This document shows, one piece after another, positions 35,922-43,135 of a stretch of DNA of 43,135 nucleotides (position 1 is its first letter; every line of letters begins with the position of its first letter). The notes under the pieces were generated by a model. That model did not search any database, was not told the origin of the DNA, and was given only the letters and a program-made list of their open reading frames with translations. The DNA is taken from positions 1 through 43,135 of the forward strand of contig NZ_VOLS01000036.1 in NCBI RefSeq assembly GCF_007954265.1, in the 5' to 3' direction. The position numbers were made by a program, and so were the translations under genes. The stretch comes from Colwellia sp. C1TZA3. GTDB taxonomy: Bacteria > Pseudomonadota > Gammaproteobacteria > Enterobacterales > Alteromonadaceae.

Positions 35922-37301
35922 ATGCAAAAAACAGACGACAATGAAATGTCTAAGAGTAGCGAGATAACCGATATATTATATGGCAGCGAAACAGCCAAAG
36001 CATTGACCAATTTTACCATTAGCGAACTCAAAATGCCGCGAGCATTTCTCTGGGCAATAGCGACATTAAAAAGCGCCTGTGCACAAGCTAATCAAGAATT
36101 AGGCTTACTTGATGCTGATAAATCTGTTGCTATTCAATTGGCAGCCCAAGAAGTTGCTGATGGCTTTCACGTTAATCAGTTTCCAGTTGACGTGTTTCAA
36201 ACTGGCTCTGGCACCAGTACCAACATGAACGTTAATGAAGTTATTGCCTCGTTAGTTAAGCGAAATAGTCAGCAGAGTATTAACCTGCATCCAAACGATG
36301 ACGTGAATATGGGGCAAAGCTCGAATGACGTGATCCCGTCCTGTATCCATTTAAGTGCAGCAAAGCTGATCTCTGAGGAATTGTTACCCTCACTCCAGCA
36401 CTTAATTGATACTTTGGATGCAAAAGCAAGTGAACATCGCAGCACAATTAAAACCGGTAGAACCCATTTAATGGATGCTATGCCACTGAGTTTCGCTCAG
36501 GAAATAAGTGGCTGGAGTAGCCAAATAAGTTATGCACACGAGCAGCTGAAAAACAGTTTACCTAGCTTATATAAACTGGCTATTGGTGGCACGGCTATCG
36601 GCACAGGTGTTAACACACATCCAGAGTTTGCTGCGATCGTCACTCGGGTATTAAGCGAAAGAACGGGCCTAACATTTACTGCTGCGGATAATTATTTTCG
36701 AGCTATAAGTGCCCAAGATACGGCAGTGCAGGTCAGTGGTATACTCAAAACCTCAGCGGTTAGTTTAAGTAAAGTCAGTAATGATATTCGTTGGCTGAGT
36801 AGTGGGCCATTAAATGGTTTAAATGAATTACAGTTACCTGAACTACAAAAAGGTAGTAGCATTATGCCGGGCAAAGTTAATCCGGTGATCCCCGAAGCGG
36901 TACTGATGGCCTGTACTCAGGTGATTGGTAATGACACAACTATTACCTTGGCAGGACAATCGGGCAATTTTCAACTCAACACTATGTTGCCTTTAATCGG
37001 CCACACTTTGCTACAAAGTATTCAGTTATTGAGTTCAAGCAGCACCGCACTGGCTGATAAAGCGATTAAAGGCATGCAAGTTAACCAGACAATAATTAAT
37101 CAAAACTTAGCAAGAAACCCGATATTGGCCACCGCATTAACTCATTTGATTGGTTATGACAAAAGCGCTGAGATTGCTAAAAAAGCTTATCAGGGACAAA
37201 GAACGGTGTTGGATGTAGCGCTAGAGCTAACCGATATTAGTGAAACAGAGCTTATTGCATTACTAGACCCTAAGCGGCTAACAAGTGGAGGCAATGCTTA
37301 A
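35922..37301 (+). CDS. fumC: Class II fumarate hydratase
   Basis: A 459-residue iron-independent fumarase of the aspartase/fumarase superfamily, interconverting fumarate and malate in the TCA cycle. Landmarks are FQTGSGTSTNMNVNEVIA (about 97-114), the HPNDDVNMGQSSND segment (about 124-137), KTGRTHLMDAMPLSFAQE (about 181-198, catalytic histidine), and the flexible catalytic loop GSSIMPGKVNP (about 311-321). The end DPKRLTSGG matches the FumC tail. Length is standard. ATG with AAGGAT upstream. An element B copy sits just upstream. Confidence 0.94.
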   Translation: MQKTDDNEMSKSSEITDILYGSETAKALTNFTISELKMPRAFLWAIATLKSACAQANQELGLLDADKSVAIQLAAQEVADGFHVNQFPVDVFQTGSGTSTNMNVNEVIASLVKRNSQQSINLHPNDDVNMGQSSNDVIPSCIHLSAAKLISEELLPSLQHLIDTLDAKASEHRSTIKTGRTHLMDAMPLSFAQEISGWSSQISYAHEQLKNSLPSLYKLAIGGTAIGTGVNTHPEFAAIVTRVLSERTGLTFTAADNYFRAISAQDTAVQVSGILKTSAVSLSKVSNDIRWLSSGPLNGLNELQLPELQKGSSIMPGKVNPVIPEAVLMACTQVIGNDTTITLAGQSGNFQLNTMLPLIGHTLLQSIQLLSSSSTALADKAIKGMQVNQTIINQNLARNPILATALTHLIGYDKSAEIAKKAYQGQRTVLDVALELTDISETELIALLDPKRLTSGGNA

Positions 37302-37336
37302 GGTCGTTAGGTGACAAGGTTCATTCGCTATAATTT

Positions 37337-37380
37337 ATTAGTAACCTATTAGTAACCTATTAGTAATCTATTAGTAATCT
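37337..37380. repeat. 11-bp tandem array after fumC
   Basis: Four units of ATTAGTAACCT/ATTAGTAATCT begin at 37337, 37348, 37359 and 37370. A second, unrelated 11-bp array follows at 37408-37440 (TAACCAAGACC, TAACCAAGATT, TAGCCAAGATG). Between them is an 8-bp hairpin GTTAGCTC / GAGCTAAC (37389-37411). Confidence 0.85.
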
Positions 37381-37511
37381 TTTCCAGAGTTAGCTCCAAC
37401 TTAGAGCTAACCAAGACCTAACCAAGATTTAGCCAAGATGTAATGCAGAGTGAGTAGTTTTTTAGGTGAACTACGTTAGCTTTTAACCTAGTTCATTGTT
37501 AATTGTCAGCG

Positions 37512-38144
37512 CTATTTTTTGTTCTCTTCTTGATCATCTATATGAAAGGCAGGCAAGGTTACGCGCCAATAAATAGCGGCTAAACGTAACGACAATGCAC
37601 CCAATATTGAGCCAATAATAGCGATATGCTCGGGTAAGCCAAAATGTAGCAATAAGGTATATAATGTGCCCCCTAAAATAGCGGCAGTGGCATAAATTTC
37701 TTTTCTTAAAATCATTGGAATTACATTACACAGCACGTCGCGTATCATACCGCCAGCAACGCCTGTCATTGTGCCCATAACAACGGCGACAGGAACCGCT
37801 GCACCTAGGCTAAGTGCTTTTTCAGTACCCAATACGGCAAATAAGGCTAAACCAAATGCGTCTGAAACCAATAAAAGTCGTTTCGGAATACGTTTTGGGC
37901 AACGAATAATAAGAATGGTCAGTACCGCAGTAGCCAAAATCACATAAAGATAAATCGGATTTTTGACCCAAAATACGGGTGTTTGTAAAATTACATCGCG
38001 AATGGTGCCGCCGCCAATAGCGGTAACCGCAGACAACACCACCACACCGAAGGGGTCAAGTTTATAGCGTCCGGCCATTAATGCCCCTGAGAAGGCAAAA
38101 ACGATAACGCCAAACAGATCAAGCCGATAGAGTAATTCTGACAT
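37512..38144 (-). CDS. TRIC/UPF0126 family membrane protein (YadS-like)
   Basis: A 210-residue membrane protein with two UPF0126 repeats of three helices each plus a final helix, the fold of prokaryotic TRIC cation channels. The paired conserved motifs are AIGGGTIRDVIL (about 42-53) and GVAGGMIRDVLCN (about 128-140). It is likely a homotrimeric monovalent-cation channel of the inner membrane; some relatives have been linked to glycine uptake. It follows the rhodanese gene by 20 bases on the same strand, so they probably share a transcript. Confidence 0.9.
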   Translation of the reverse strand: MSELLYRLDLFGVIVFAFSGALMAGRYKLDPFGVVVLSAVTAIGGGTIRDVILQTPVFWVKNPIYLYVILATAVLTILIIRCPKRIPKRLLLVSDAFGLALFAVLGTEKALSLGAAVPVAVVMGTMTGVAGGMIRDVLCNVIPMILRKEIYATAAILGGTLYTLLLHFGLPEHIAIIGSILGALSLRLAAIYWRVTLPAFHIDDQEENKK

Positions 38145-38164
38145 TTGGTTTAGTACTTATTTGC

Positions 38165-38554
38165 TTATTTTATTAGAGGTAAATCTGCAGCTTGCCAAGC
38201 ATTCATGTCACCTTCAAGGTGGAGAAGACTGCTAAAGCCGGCAGCGCGTAAGTCATTTTCAGCACTTAGCGCCCGACGTCCTGATTTACAATGCACCACT
38301 ACGGTTTGGTCTTTGAAGGCGATAATTTTATTAAGATTTGCGTTAATTTTTGTATGACTAATATTGATTGCGCCTTCAATATGGCCTTTGGAAAATTCTT
38401 CAGCCGTACGCACATCCAAGATCACTGTTTTATTCGCAGGCGTTGCCATTAAGGTTAACAATGCTTGCTGTGAAATAGTGCTTGTTTGCTCTGCGAAAGT
38501 AAAAAGCGAGAATGCGCTCAATAAAATCGCTAATGTTGTGGTAAGAAATTTCAT
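38165..38554 (-). CDS. Periplasmic rhodanese-like sulfurtransferase (PspE-like)
   Basis: A 129-residue single-domain rhodanese with a signal peptide (FLTTTLAILLSAFSLFTFA, about 3-21). The active-site cysteine is in VVHCKSGRRALSAEN (about 86-100). VILDVRTAEEFSKGHIEGAI (about 44-63) is the conserved rhodanese CH2A-type segment. It would transfer sulfane sulfur in the periplasm. The size resembles PspE. Start is ATG with AAGGAT upstream. It is the first gene of a two-gene unit with the TRIC-family gene. Confidence 0.9.
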   Translation of the reverse strand: MKFLTTTLAILLSAFSLFTFAEQTSTISQQALLTLMATPANKTVILDVRTAEEFSKGHIEGAINISHTKINANLNKIIAFKDQTVVVHCKSGRRALSAENDLRAAGFSSLLHLEGDMNAWQAADLPLIK

Positions 38555-38766
38555 AATAAATCCTTATGATGTAGTAAAAACTAGCCTTGTGTTTACGCTG
38601 ACGTGTTTTAAGGTTAATTGTTTTAAGGTGGTCTGCTTTAAGGTTACTTGCGTTTTAGACTTGCTAGTTTAGCAAAATTGCAGTGGTAGCAAAGGCTTTT
38701 AATCGTTATTTAACACAGTGAATAACGTGTTACCCGATTATTATTTTATAACCTGAGCTTGAATAA

Positions 38767-38923
38767 TACCAGTTCCATTAAGTTTGTGATCTTGTTGTGC
38801 GCAGGAAAAATAATTCAAGGTAAGGCGCTTGATTGAGCAATAGCTGGCTATTGGGAGTAAGAGCAACACAGCCTTGAGCTATTTTAACTAGTACAAGTGA
38901 GCAATAACTTAATGTAATTAGTA
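38767..38923 (+). mobile_element. Element A copy 8 (complete)
   Basis: Complete 157-bp copy flanked by TAA at 38764-38766 and 38924-38926. The right terminus is slightly degraded (AATGTAATTAGTA instead of AATGGGATTGGTA), so this is one of the older copies. It fills most of the 400-base gap between the rhodanese start and the CobD-like stop. Confidence 0.92.
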
Positions 38924-38954
38924 TAACATCATATTAGGTTTGAAATTTAAAGAC

Positions 38955-39935
38955 TTACTTACCGTGACCGGCAACAGAATAAGAAACTATTGCCATCAGC
39001 ATCAGCAATAAAATAAACAGGTATAGTGCATAAGTTATCCGTTTGCTGGCGTGAATAATATCAGTGGCTTGTGGTTGCCTAGCATGATCATTAAAGCTGG
39101 CTTTGCGGACTTTATCACCATTATAGCTAGCGACACCACTCAACTTTATTTCTAAACCTAAGGCCAGTACATGCAATAATATAGCGTTGTTAGTTTGGAA
39201 AAATTTGCTGCGGATTAAACGCCAATACAGTAAGGTGTTTTGGCCAACCGTGCCAAGTAAAAGCAGTAAGGAAAATAAGCGTGACGGTAACCATTGCAGT
39301 AATTTAACAATATAATTTACCGCGGCGCCAAAGTGTACAAAACGAGCAAGTTTTATATTCCAAGCGTAATGCATTTCCAGTAATAAACGAAAAGTTAATG
39401 CCGCCAATGGACCAAAAAGCAGATAATAAAAACCGACGCAAACCAGCAATTGTGAGCTGCGCAACACCTGCATTTCAATACAGGCTTTACTAATCCCCAA
39501 TGCTGATAACTGCCTAGTATCGCGTAATAAATACGGCGCTATTTTTTGTTTCGCTTGGTAATGGTTATTGGCAACTAACTCCCGTGCCACCCCTTTGCAA
39601 GTTTTAGTCAACCCAAAGCTGTCCAGTGCAAAGTAAAGTAATAGCGCTTGCCAAAGCCAAGGTATTTCAATGAAGACTTCAAATAGCCATAAAATCGTGA
39701 GCAATGGTACTAAAGTCAGCAGAATAGCGATTAAGCCTGAAATATGTTGTTGGCGTGGACGACCACTTTGTTGATTGACTTTATCAGCTAGGCGCTGACA
39801 GTAAAAATTGAAAAAAGCTAACGGTTGCTGAGTAACAAACTGACTAATTAGTGCTTTTAACGCTATTATCAATAACAGCGTGAGAACAGCAGAATAAAGC
39901 TCTGGGCTGGTTAGGATATTACTCAGGTTTGTCAT
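38955..39935 (-). CDS. CobD/CbiB-family membrane protein
   Basis: A 326-residue inner-membrane protein with about five to six helices, resembling CobD/CbiB, the adenosylcobinamide-phosphate synthase of cobalamin synthesis. FALDSFGLTKTCKGVARELV, the RDTRQLSALGISKACIE segment and a later YYLLFGPLAALTFRLL helix are CbiB-like. The N-terminal D-P motif region of classical CbiB is absent, so this belongs to a divergent branch whose activity is unproven. It is coupled to mtnN through a shared base in TAATG. No other cobalamin gene is in the window. Confidence 0.78.
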   Translation of the reverse strand: MTNLSNILTSPELYSAVLTLLLIIALKALISQFVTQQPLAFFNFYCQRLADKVNQQSGRPRQQHISGLIAILLTLVPLLTILWLFEVFIEIPWLWQALLLYFALDSFGLTKTCKGVARELVANNHYQAKQKIAPYLLRDTRQLSALGISKACIEMQVLRSSQLLVCVGFYYLLFGPLAALTFRLLLEMHYAWNIKLARFVHFGAAVNYIVKLLQWLPSRLFSLLLLLGTVGQNTLLYWRLIRSKFFQTNNAILLHVLALGLEIKLSGVASYNGDKVRKASFNDHARQPQATDIIHASKRITYALYLFILLLMLMAIVSYSVAGHGK

Positions 39936-40645
39936 TAGTGTAGTGTTTTACCTTGTAGTGCTGCCAACATGCTAATCACTAACTTAGAAGAGTTAACTGA
40001 TGCGGTTTCTAGGTAAGCTTCAAATGAGGTTGGCGACTCTTTGCCTGCAATGTCTGACATTGAGCGAATAATCACAAAAGGAATATTAAACTGATGACAG
40101 GTATGTGCAATAGCGGCTCCTTCCATCTCCACCGCAGCCATAGTGGGGAAATTTGCTCTAGCCTTGGCAATGTCGTCATCTTTAGTCATAAAGGTATCAC
40201 CTGTGGTGATTAAGCCAATCAAGGTTTGCACATTATCCAGTGAGCTTATACCCACTTTTGCCGCGGCCACAAGTTCAGGGTGAGGAATATACGCTGGCGG
40301 GTTAGCCGGTAATTGGCCTATTTCATAGCCAAAAGCGGTCACGTCAACATCGTGGTAACGCACTGCTGAGCTAATGACAATATCGCCGACTTTAAGTGCT
40401 TGGTCAAAGCCGCCGGCAGAGCCGGTATTAACTATATAATCGGGCTGAAATTTATCAATAAGTATTGCGGTTGCTAAAGCGGCAGCTACCTTGCCAATGC
40501 CTGATTGCACAATAACCACGTCAGAGCCATTTAATTGCCCTTGATAAAAGGTGTATCCAGCATGTGTAGATGCTTGGCAATTGACTAACTTTGCTTTTAA
40601 AATTGCTACTTCTGGCTCCATTGCGCCGATAATGCCTGCTTTCAT
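39935..40645 (-). CDS. mtnN: 5'-methylthioadenosine/S-adenosylhomocysteine nucleosidase
   Basis: A 236-residue MTA/SAH nucleosidase, which hydrolyses MTA, SAH and 5'-deoxyadenosine in methionine salvage and autoinducer-2 formation. The N terminus MKAGIIGAMEPEVAILKAKL holds the catalytic glutamate region (E12-type). VNTGSAGGFDQALKVGDIVI (about 72-91) and the late AAVEMEGAAIAHTCHQF (about 170-186) with RSMSDIAG are family hallmarks, including the catalytic aspartate. The start is ATG 40645 with AGGAT eight bases upstream; 11 extra upstream residues are not conserved. Confidence 0.96.
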   Translation of the reverse strand: MKAGIIGAMEPEVAILKAKLVNCQASTHAGYTFYQGQLNGSDVVIVQSGIGKVAAALATAILIDKFQPDYIVNTGSAGGFDQALKVGDIVISSAVRYHDVDVTAFGYEIGQLPANPPAYIPHPELVAAAKVGISSLDNVQTLIGLITTGDTFMTKDDDIAKARANFPTMAAVEMEGAAIAHTCHQFNIPFVIIRSMSDIAGKESPTSFEAYLETASVNSSKLVISMLAALQGKTLH

Positions 40646-40775
40646 TAACTTTGATCCTGTAAAAATTTTAGCGAACACATTTCGCCAAGGTTTATGGGCG
40701 GATTATAGCGCGACTTGCGCATAAAATCTTTGAACAATATTTGATAAGAGCACAGCCCTGATCAAGTATTGTGCC

Positions 40776-40840
40776 TTGAGCTAATTTCTTAGCTCATTTC
40801 TTAGCTCATTTCTTAGCTCATTTCTTAGCTCATTTCCTAG
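40776..40840. repeat. 12-bp tandem array upstream of mtnN
   Basis: Four perfect units of CTTAGCTCATTT (40788-40799, 40800-40811, 40812-40823, 40824-40835) are bordered by a related left unit TTGAGCTAATTT and a right partial CCTAG. It lies about 140 bases before the mtnN start, in its probable promoter region. Confidence 0.88.
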
Positions 40841-40889
40841 CTAAGTGCTGAAACTATCTCTTGAAGTGTTAGGCATATATATCAACAAA

Positions 40890-40913
40890 AAAGCAGACAA
40901 TAAAGTCTGCTTT
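40890..40913 (-). terminator. Terminator of the DUF2726 gene
   Basis: AAAGCAGAC (minus strand) and GTCTGCTTT pair in a 9-bp stem with a six-base loop, followed on the minus strand by further T residues. It lies 42 bases past the stop. Confidence 0.85.
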
Positions 40914-40954
40914 ACAGCTTACTTAGCAAGCAATACCAATGAAAATAAATAAAC

Positions 40955-41620
40955 TTAGTGAGGTAATGCCGCTACTTGAGCTGAAGAAATCTGTCTAGTC
41001 ATAGCTGGGGTATCTTTTGCTAACATGGCTTGTGCGGCTGAAGAGGTGAAGGCACCAGCTGATTTTGGACGAGCCTTCACTAAAGGCGCAGGAATAATCC
41101 GACCTTTCACCTTTGGTGTTAGTGTCGGTGCATTATTACCTAATATCCGGCTATTAATACAGGCACGAATTTCATCGATAGTGTAATTGGCTTTAACTTT
41201 TATACGAATATGTGGAATGGCTGCTGCCTCAAGTGCGCCGCTAACAAACCAGTCTTTTTTAATCTTGTAACCCCTACCTTGGGTGTCAACTAGATCAATT
41301 ACACCGAGTAATTTCATGCTATCGCGTTCACAAATAACAAAATCTAAATACTTGCTATTAGCATTGTTTGTCGCGGTTTGGCCGGCTCGATTTGAGACAC
41401 CATTGCGAATGCTAACAATATCGGCAAGTTTAACGCGATTAATAATGCGATACCTTGAGCCCATTGCTTGCTCGACAAGATTTTGAAAGTTTTTTTCTGC
41501 GGGAGTGAACAGGGCAGTTTTACGATCGAAAGGAAAGGGAAAGCTATTATCGTTTAAGCGGCTAGCAAGCACACCAACAATAACAATTAGGCTGATCATG
41601 GTAAATAGAATGAGTTCCAT
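40955..41620 (-). CDS. DUF2726 domain protein with membrane anchor
   Basis: A 221-residue protein with one N-terminal membrane helix (ILFTMISLIVIVGVLAS, about 3-19) and a cytoplasmic DUF2726 domain (about 40-160). Conserved features include FTPAEKNFQNLVEQA, RYRIINRVKLADIV, LDFVICERDSMKLLGVIDL and KKDWFVSGALEAAAIPHIRI. The arrangement resembles nuclease-like folds, but activity is unknown. A proline/alanine-rich tail follows. The start is the second ATG (41620), with GGAG seven bases upstream. Confidence 0.85.
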   Translation of the reverse strand: MELILFTMISLIVIVGVLASRLNDNSFPFPFDRKTALFTPAEKNFQNLVEQAMGSRYRIINRVKLADIVSIRNGVSNRAGQTATNNANSKYLDFVICERDSMKLLGVIDLVDTQGRGYKIKKDWFVSGALEAAAIPHIRIKVKANYTIDEIRACINSRILGNNAPTLTPKVKGRIIPAPLVKARPKSAGAFTSSAAQAMLAKDTPAMTRQISSAQVAALPH

Positions 41621-41793
41621 ATACATCTCCGGCAGTTCAATTTTTTGACGTTTATCTTAGTTAAGTAGATAAAGCAAAAAATGAGCCAGAGATGGTGTTA
41701 TCTACTCAACAGTGAATTAATAAAATTTATTACAGCTGTAAGTCCATTCAAGATACTGATTTATAGTGTTTTATTTTTATTTATTTGCTTGTG

Positions 41794-42426
41794 CTATTTT
41801 GGGTACTTAGCTTCCAATGCGACATAAAGTTGTTGTTGGAAGTCATCAGCGCTGGTGTCGAGAGTCTTAACTAAATTTGCTAACACTTCGTTATCTTCAC
41901 CACCATGCCAAATTTTGATGTAGCTACCTTCTTTGTAACCGTGGTCTTGACGGAAAAAATTCAAGGTGTTTTTACCCACATATTGACGAAAGAGCTCGTT
42001 TAAATCCATCGACATTAAGCGCATGCAGTCAGCTAACGCTAAGGCATCAAAGGCTTTGTGGCTAACGGCTTTTGATGCCAGCGTTTCTAGAGCAACTTTA
42101 AAATCCTGCTCACCACTATTTTGGCTTAATTCAGTGGCTAAGGTTTGGCTAATATCTTCAATGGAATCGCCAGTCATTAAGCGTAAACTTAAGCCAAAAT
42201 GAAAAATATCAACCAGCTCTAATTGTACTTGTGCAACGTCAATTTCTTGGTGTTTCCACCACTTCCAGCCATGGTGATCTAGCATTTCTGCACATTCAAC
42301 CCAAATGGCACGATACCATTCATAATTGTTATCTCGCCAGGTTTCGCTAACCCGTGAATTCATCGCATCTTGCATTGATAACATTTGTGTAATTTGGTTT
42401 TTTGCGGTGCTAAGTGAATCGCTCAT
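41794..42426 (-). CDS. Dimeric (MazG-like) dUTP diphosphatase
   Basis: A 210-residue all-alpha dUTPase of the dimeric type, hydrolysing dUTP to dUMP to keep uracil out of DNA. The metal-binding acidic residues lie in AIWVECAEMLDHHGWKWWK (about 40-58; E-x-x-E type) and QLELVDIFHFGLSLRL (about 67-82; E-x-x-D). The later GYKEGSYIKIWHGGEDNEVL is typical of the family. It is unrelated to trimeric Dut. Start is ATG with GAGAT upstream. Confidence 0.9.
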   Translation of the reverse strand: MSDSLSTAKNQITQMLSMQDAMNSRVSETWRDNNYEWYRAIWVECAEMLDHHGWKWWKHQEIDVAQVQLELVDIFHFGLSLRLMTGDSIEDISQTLATELSQNSGEQDFKVALETLASKAVSHKAFDALALADCMRLMSMDLNELFRQYVGKNTLNFFRQDHGYKEGSYIKIWHGGEDNEVLANLVKTLDTSADDFQQQLYVALEAKYPK

Positions 42427-42538
42427 GCTTATCTCTATATTATGGGTATTAATTAAATCAGTTGCCGATAGTTTACCGCAGCAGCCATAAACTAATACGC
42501 TTTCTGGTTAAAGTATTGTGTTAATAATGGCATTATAC

Positions 42539-42556
42539 AATCATTATATAATGATT
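42539..42556. promoter_or_regulatory. 18-bp perfect palindrome before the DUF2956 gene
   Basis: AATCATTATATAATGATT is fully self-complementary and lies 24 bases before the start at 42581, overlapping the likely promoter. It is a candidate operator, or the core of an AT-rich divergent promoter shared with the dUTPase gene. Confidence 0.45.
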
Positions 42557-42580
42557 AAAAATAATTAAGGGAGTTTAACT

Positions 42581-42922
42581 TTGACAGCTCAAGTGACGAC
42601 AAAAGTTTCCAACGAAGTACAAAATGAAGCGTTACGTGTTGCTAAAGGCACACAAAAAAAAGCGCAAACCAAAGAGCAAACCAAATTGATTGCTCAAGGT
42701 ATTGAAAAAGGCATCAGTGAATATAAGAAGCAGCAAAAAGTGAAAGGCCGCGAGCGCGACAAGCAACGTAAAAAAACAGTCGCCGCGAAAGCGAATGAAT
42801 CAATAGAGACAAGAGCTGCCGAAAGCATTGAACCAGAAAGCTCAGCCAATAGCGCTAGAGCACTATCGGCTTTACCTTGGTTACTGTTGTTGGTGAGCTG
42901 GGCTTATTTTCTTTTACTTTAA
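42581..42922 (+). CDS. DUF2956 family protein
   Basis: A 113-residue DUF2956 protein. The first half is charged and helical with the family signature NEALRVAKGTQKKAQTKEQT, then KLIAQGIEKGI and KKQQKVKGRERDKQRKK (about 15-65). An alanine/glutamate-rich stretch leads to one C-terminal membrane helix (about 96-112, LPWLLLLVSWAYFLLL), so it is a tail-anchored protein facing the cytoplasm. Function unknown. The start is TTG with a strong AAGGGAG site at seven bases. Confidence 0.87.
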   Translation: MTAQVTTKVSNEVQNEALRVAKGTQKKAQTKEQTKLIAQGIEKGISEYKKQQKVKGRERDKQRKKTVAAKANESIETRAAESIEPESSANSARALSALPWLLLLVSWAYFLLL

Positions 42923-43011
42923 ACCCGTAATCAATCGGTGACTGGTTTAAAAATAATAGCATTGAGTGTTTTAGCATATCATTGGCTCACATTGACGGTG
43001 TTGTTATGTTA

Positions 43012-43135
43012 TACCAATCCCATTAAGTTATTGCTCACTTGTACTAGTTAAAATAGCTCAAGGCTGTGTTGCTCTCAATCCCAATAGCCAGCTATTGCTC
43101 AATCGAGCGCCTTACCTTGAGTTATTTTTCCTGCG
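43012..43135 (-). mobile_element. Element A copy 9 (truncated by window end)
   Basis: The first 124 bases (minus orientation) of element A, preceded by TTA at 43009-43011. It runs off the window inside the arm at TTTTTCCTGCG. Together with copy 1 it means that both window ends lie in inverted copies of the same element. Confidence 0.92.

Overview
The window is AT-rich chromosomal DNA from a marine gammaproteobacterium. Gene content and protein style (RluF, PssA, YajR, RraB-like, TyrS / M23 peptidase / AnmK cluster, MtnN coupled to a CobD/CbiB-like protein, DUF2956, DUF2726) point to Alteromonadales and most likely the Colwelliaceae (Colwellia/Thalassotalea group). This placement is inferred from recognised protein families, not from a database search. 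No tRNA, rRNA, CRISPR array, prophage or intact transposase gene was seen.

Layout. 0.2-4.1 kb: GNAT acetyltransferase, formyltransferase-like protein, FMN reductase, RluF and a PaiB-type FMN-binding protein. 4.1-5.7 kb: a two-gene spermidine-synthase-like pair (six-helix membrane protein plus aminopropyltransferase-fold protein). 5.8-10.4 kb: uvrA diverging from a YajR-type MFS transporter. 10.5-13.4 kb: a GreA/B C-terminal-domain protein with an apparent AUU start, and fadH. 13.9-18.5 kb: pssA, 2OG-Fe(II) oxygenase, thioesterase, ssb and a universal stress protein. 19.6-25.0 kb: a TIGR01777 epimerase-like protein, a 63-residue protein, anmK and an M23 peptidase diverging from tyrS. 25.4-30.8 kb: a DUF4136-type lipoprotein operon, an RraB-like protein, a broken lipoprotein gene, a CHASE-PAS-GGDEF diguanylate cyclase and TrmK. 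31.5-37.3 kb: a broken FMN reductase, Dps, a small membrane protein, MscL with a zinc-ribbon tail, a double PRC-barrel protein and a class II fumarase. 37.5-42.9 kb: TRIC/UPF0126 protein, periplasmic rhodanese, CobD/CbiB-like protein, MtnN, DUF2726, dimeric dUTPase and DUF2956. Most are housekeeping genes in short transcription units, often convergent pairs separated by good hairpin terminators.

The unusual content lies between the genes. A 157-bp, wholly palindromic, MITE-like element (called element A here) occurs ten times. Seven complete copies are all exactly 157 bp, and five of these stand alone with identical 3-bp TTA or TAA direct repeats on both sides. One copy is cut back to a half element and two run off the window ends. 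A second family (element B, four copies of 160-208 bp) has matching TACCAAT-type termini and the same TTA/TAA target, so one transposase may move both. One B copy is interrupted by two abutting A copies. A half-length A copy sits inside a small lipoprotein gene and ends its reading frame.

The intergenic spaces also carry at least six unrelated short tandem arrays with 9-14 bp units. Both window ends lie in inverted copies of element A, which suggests that this is a contig whose assembly stopped in the repeat.
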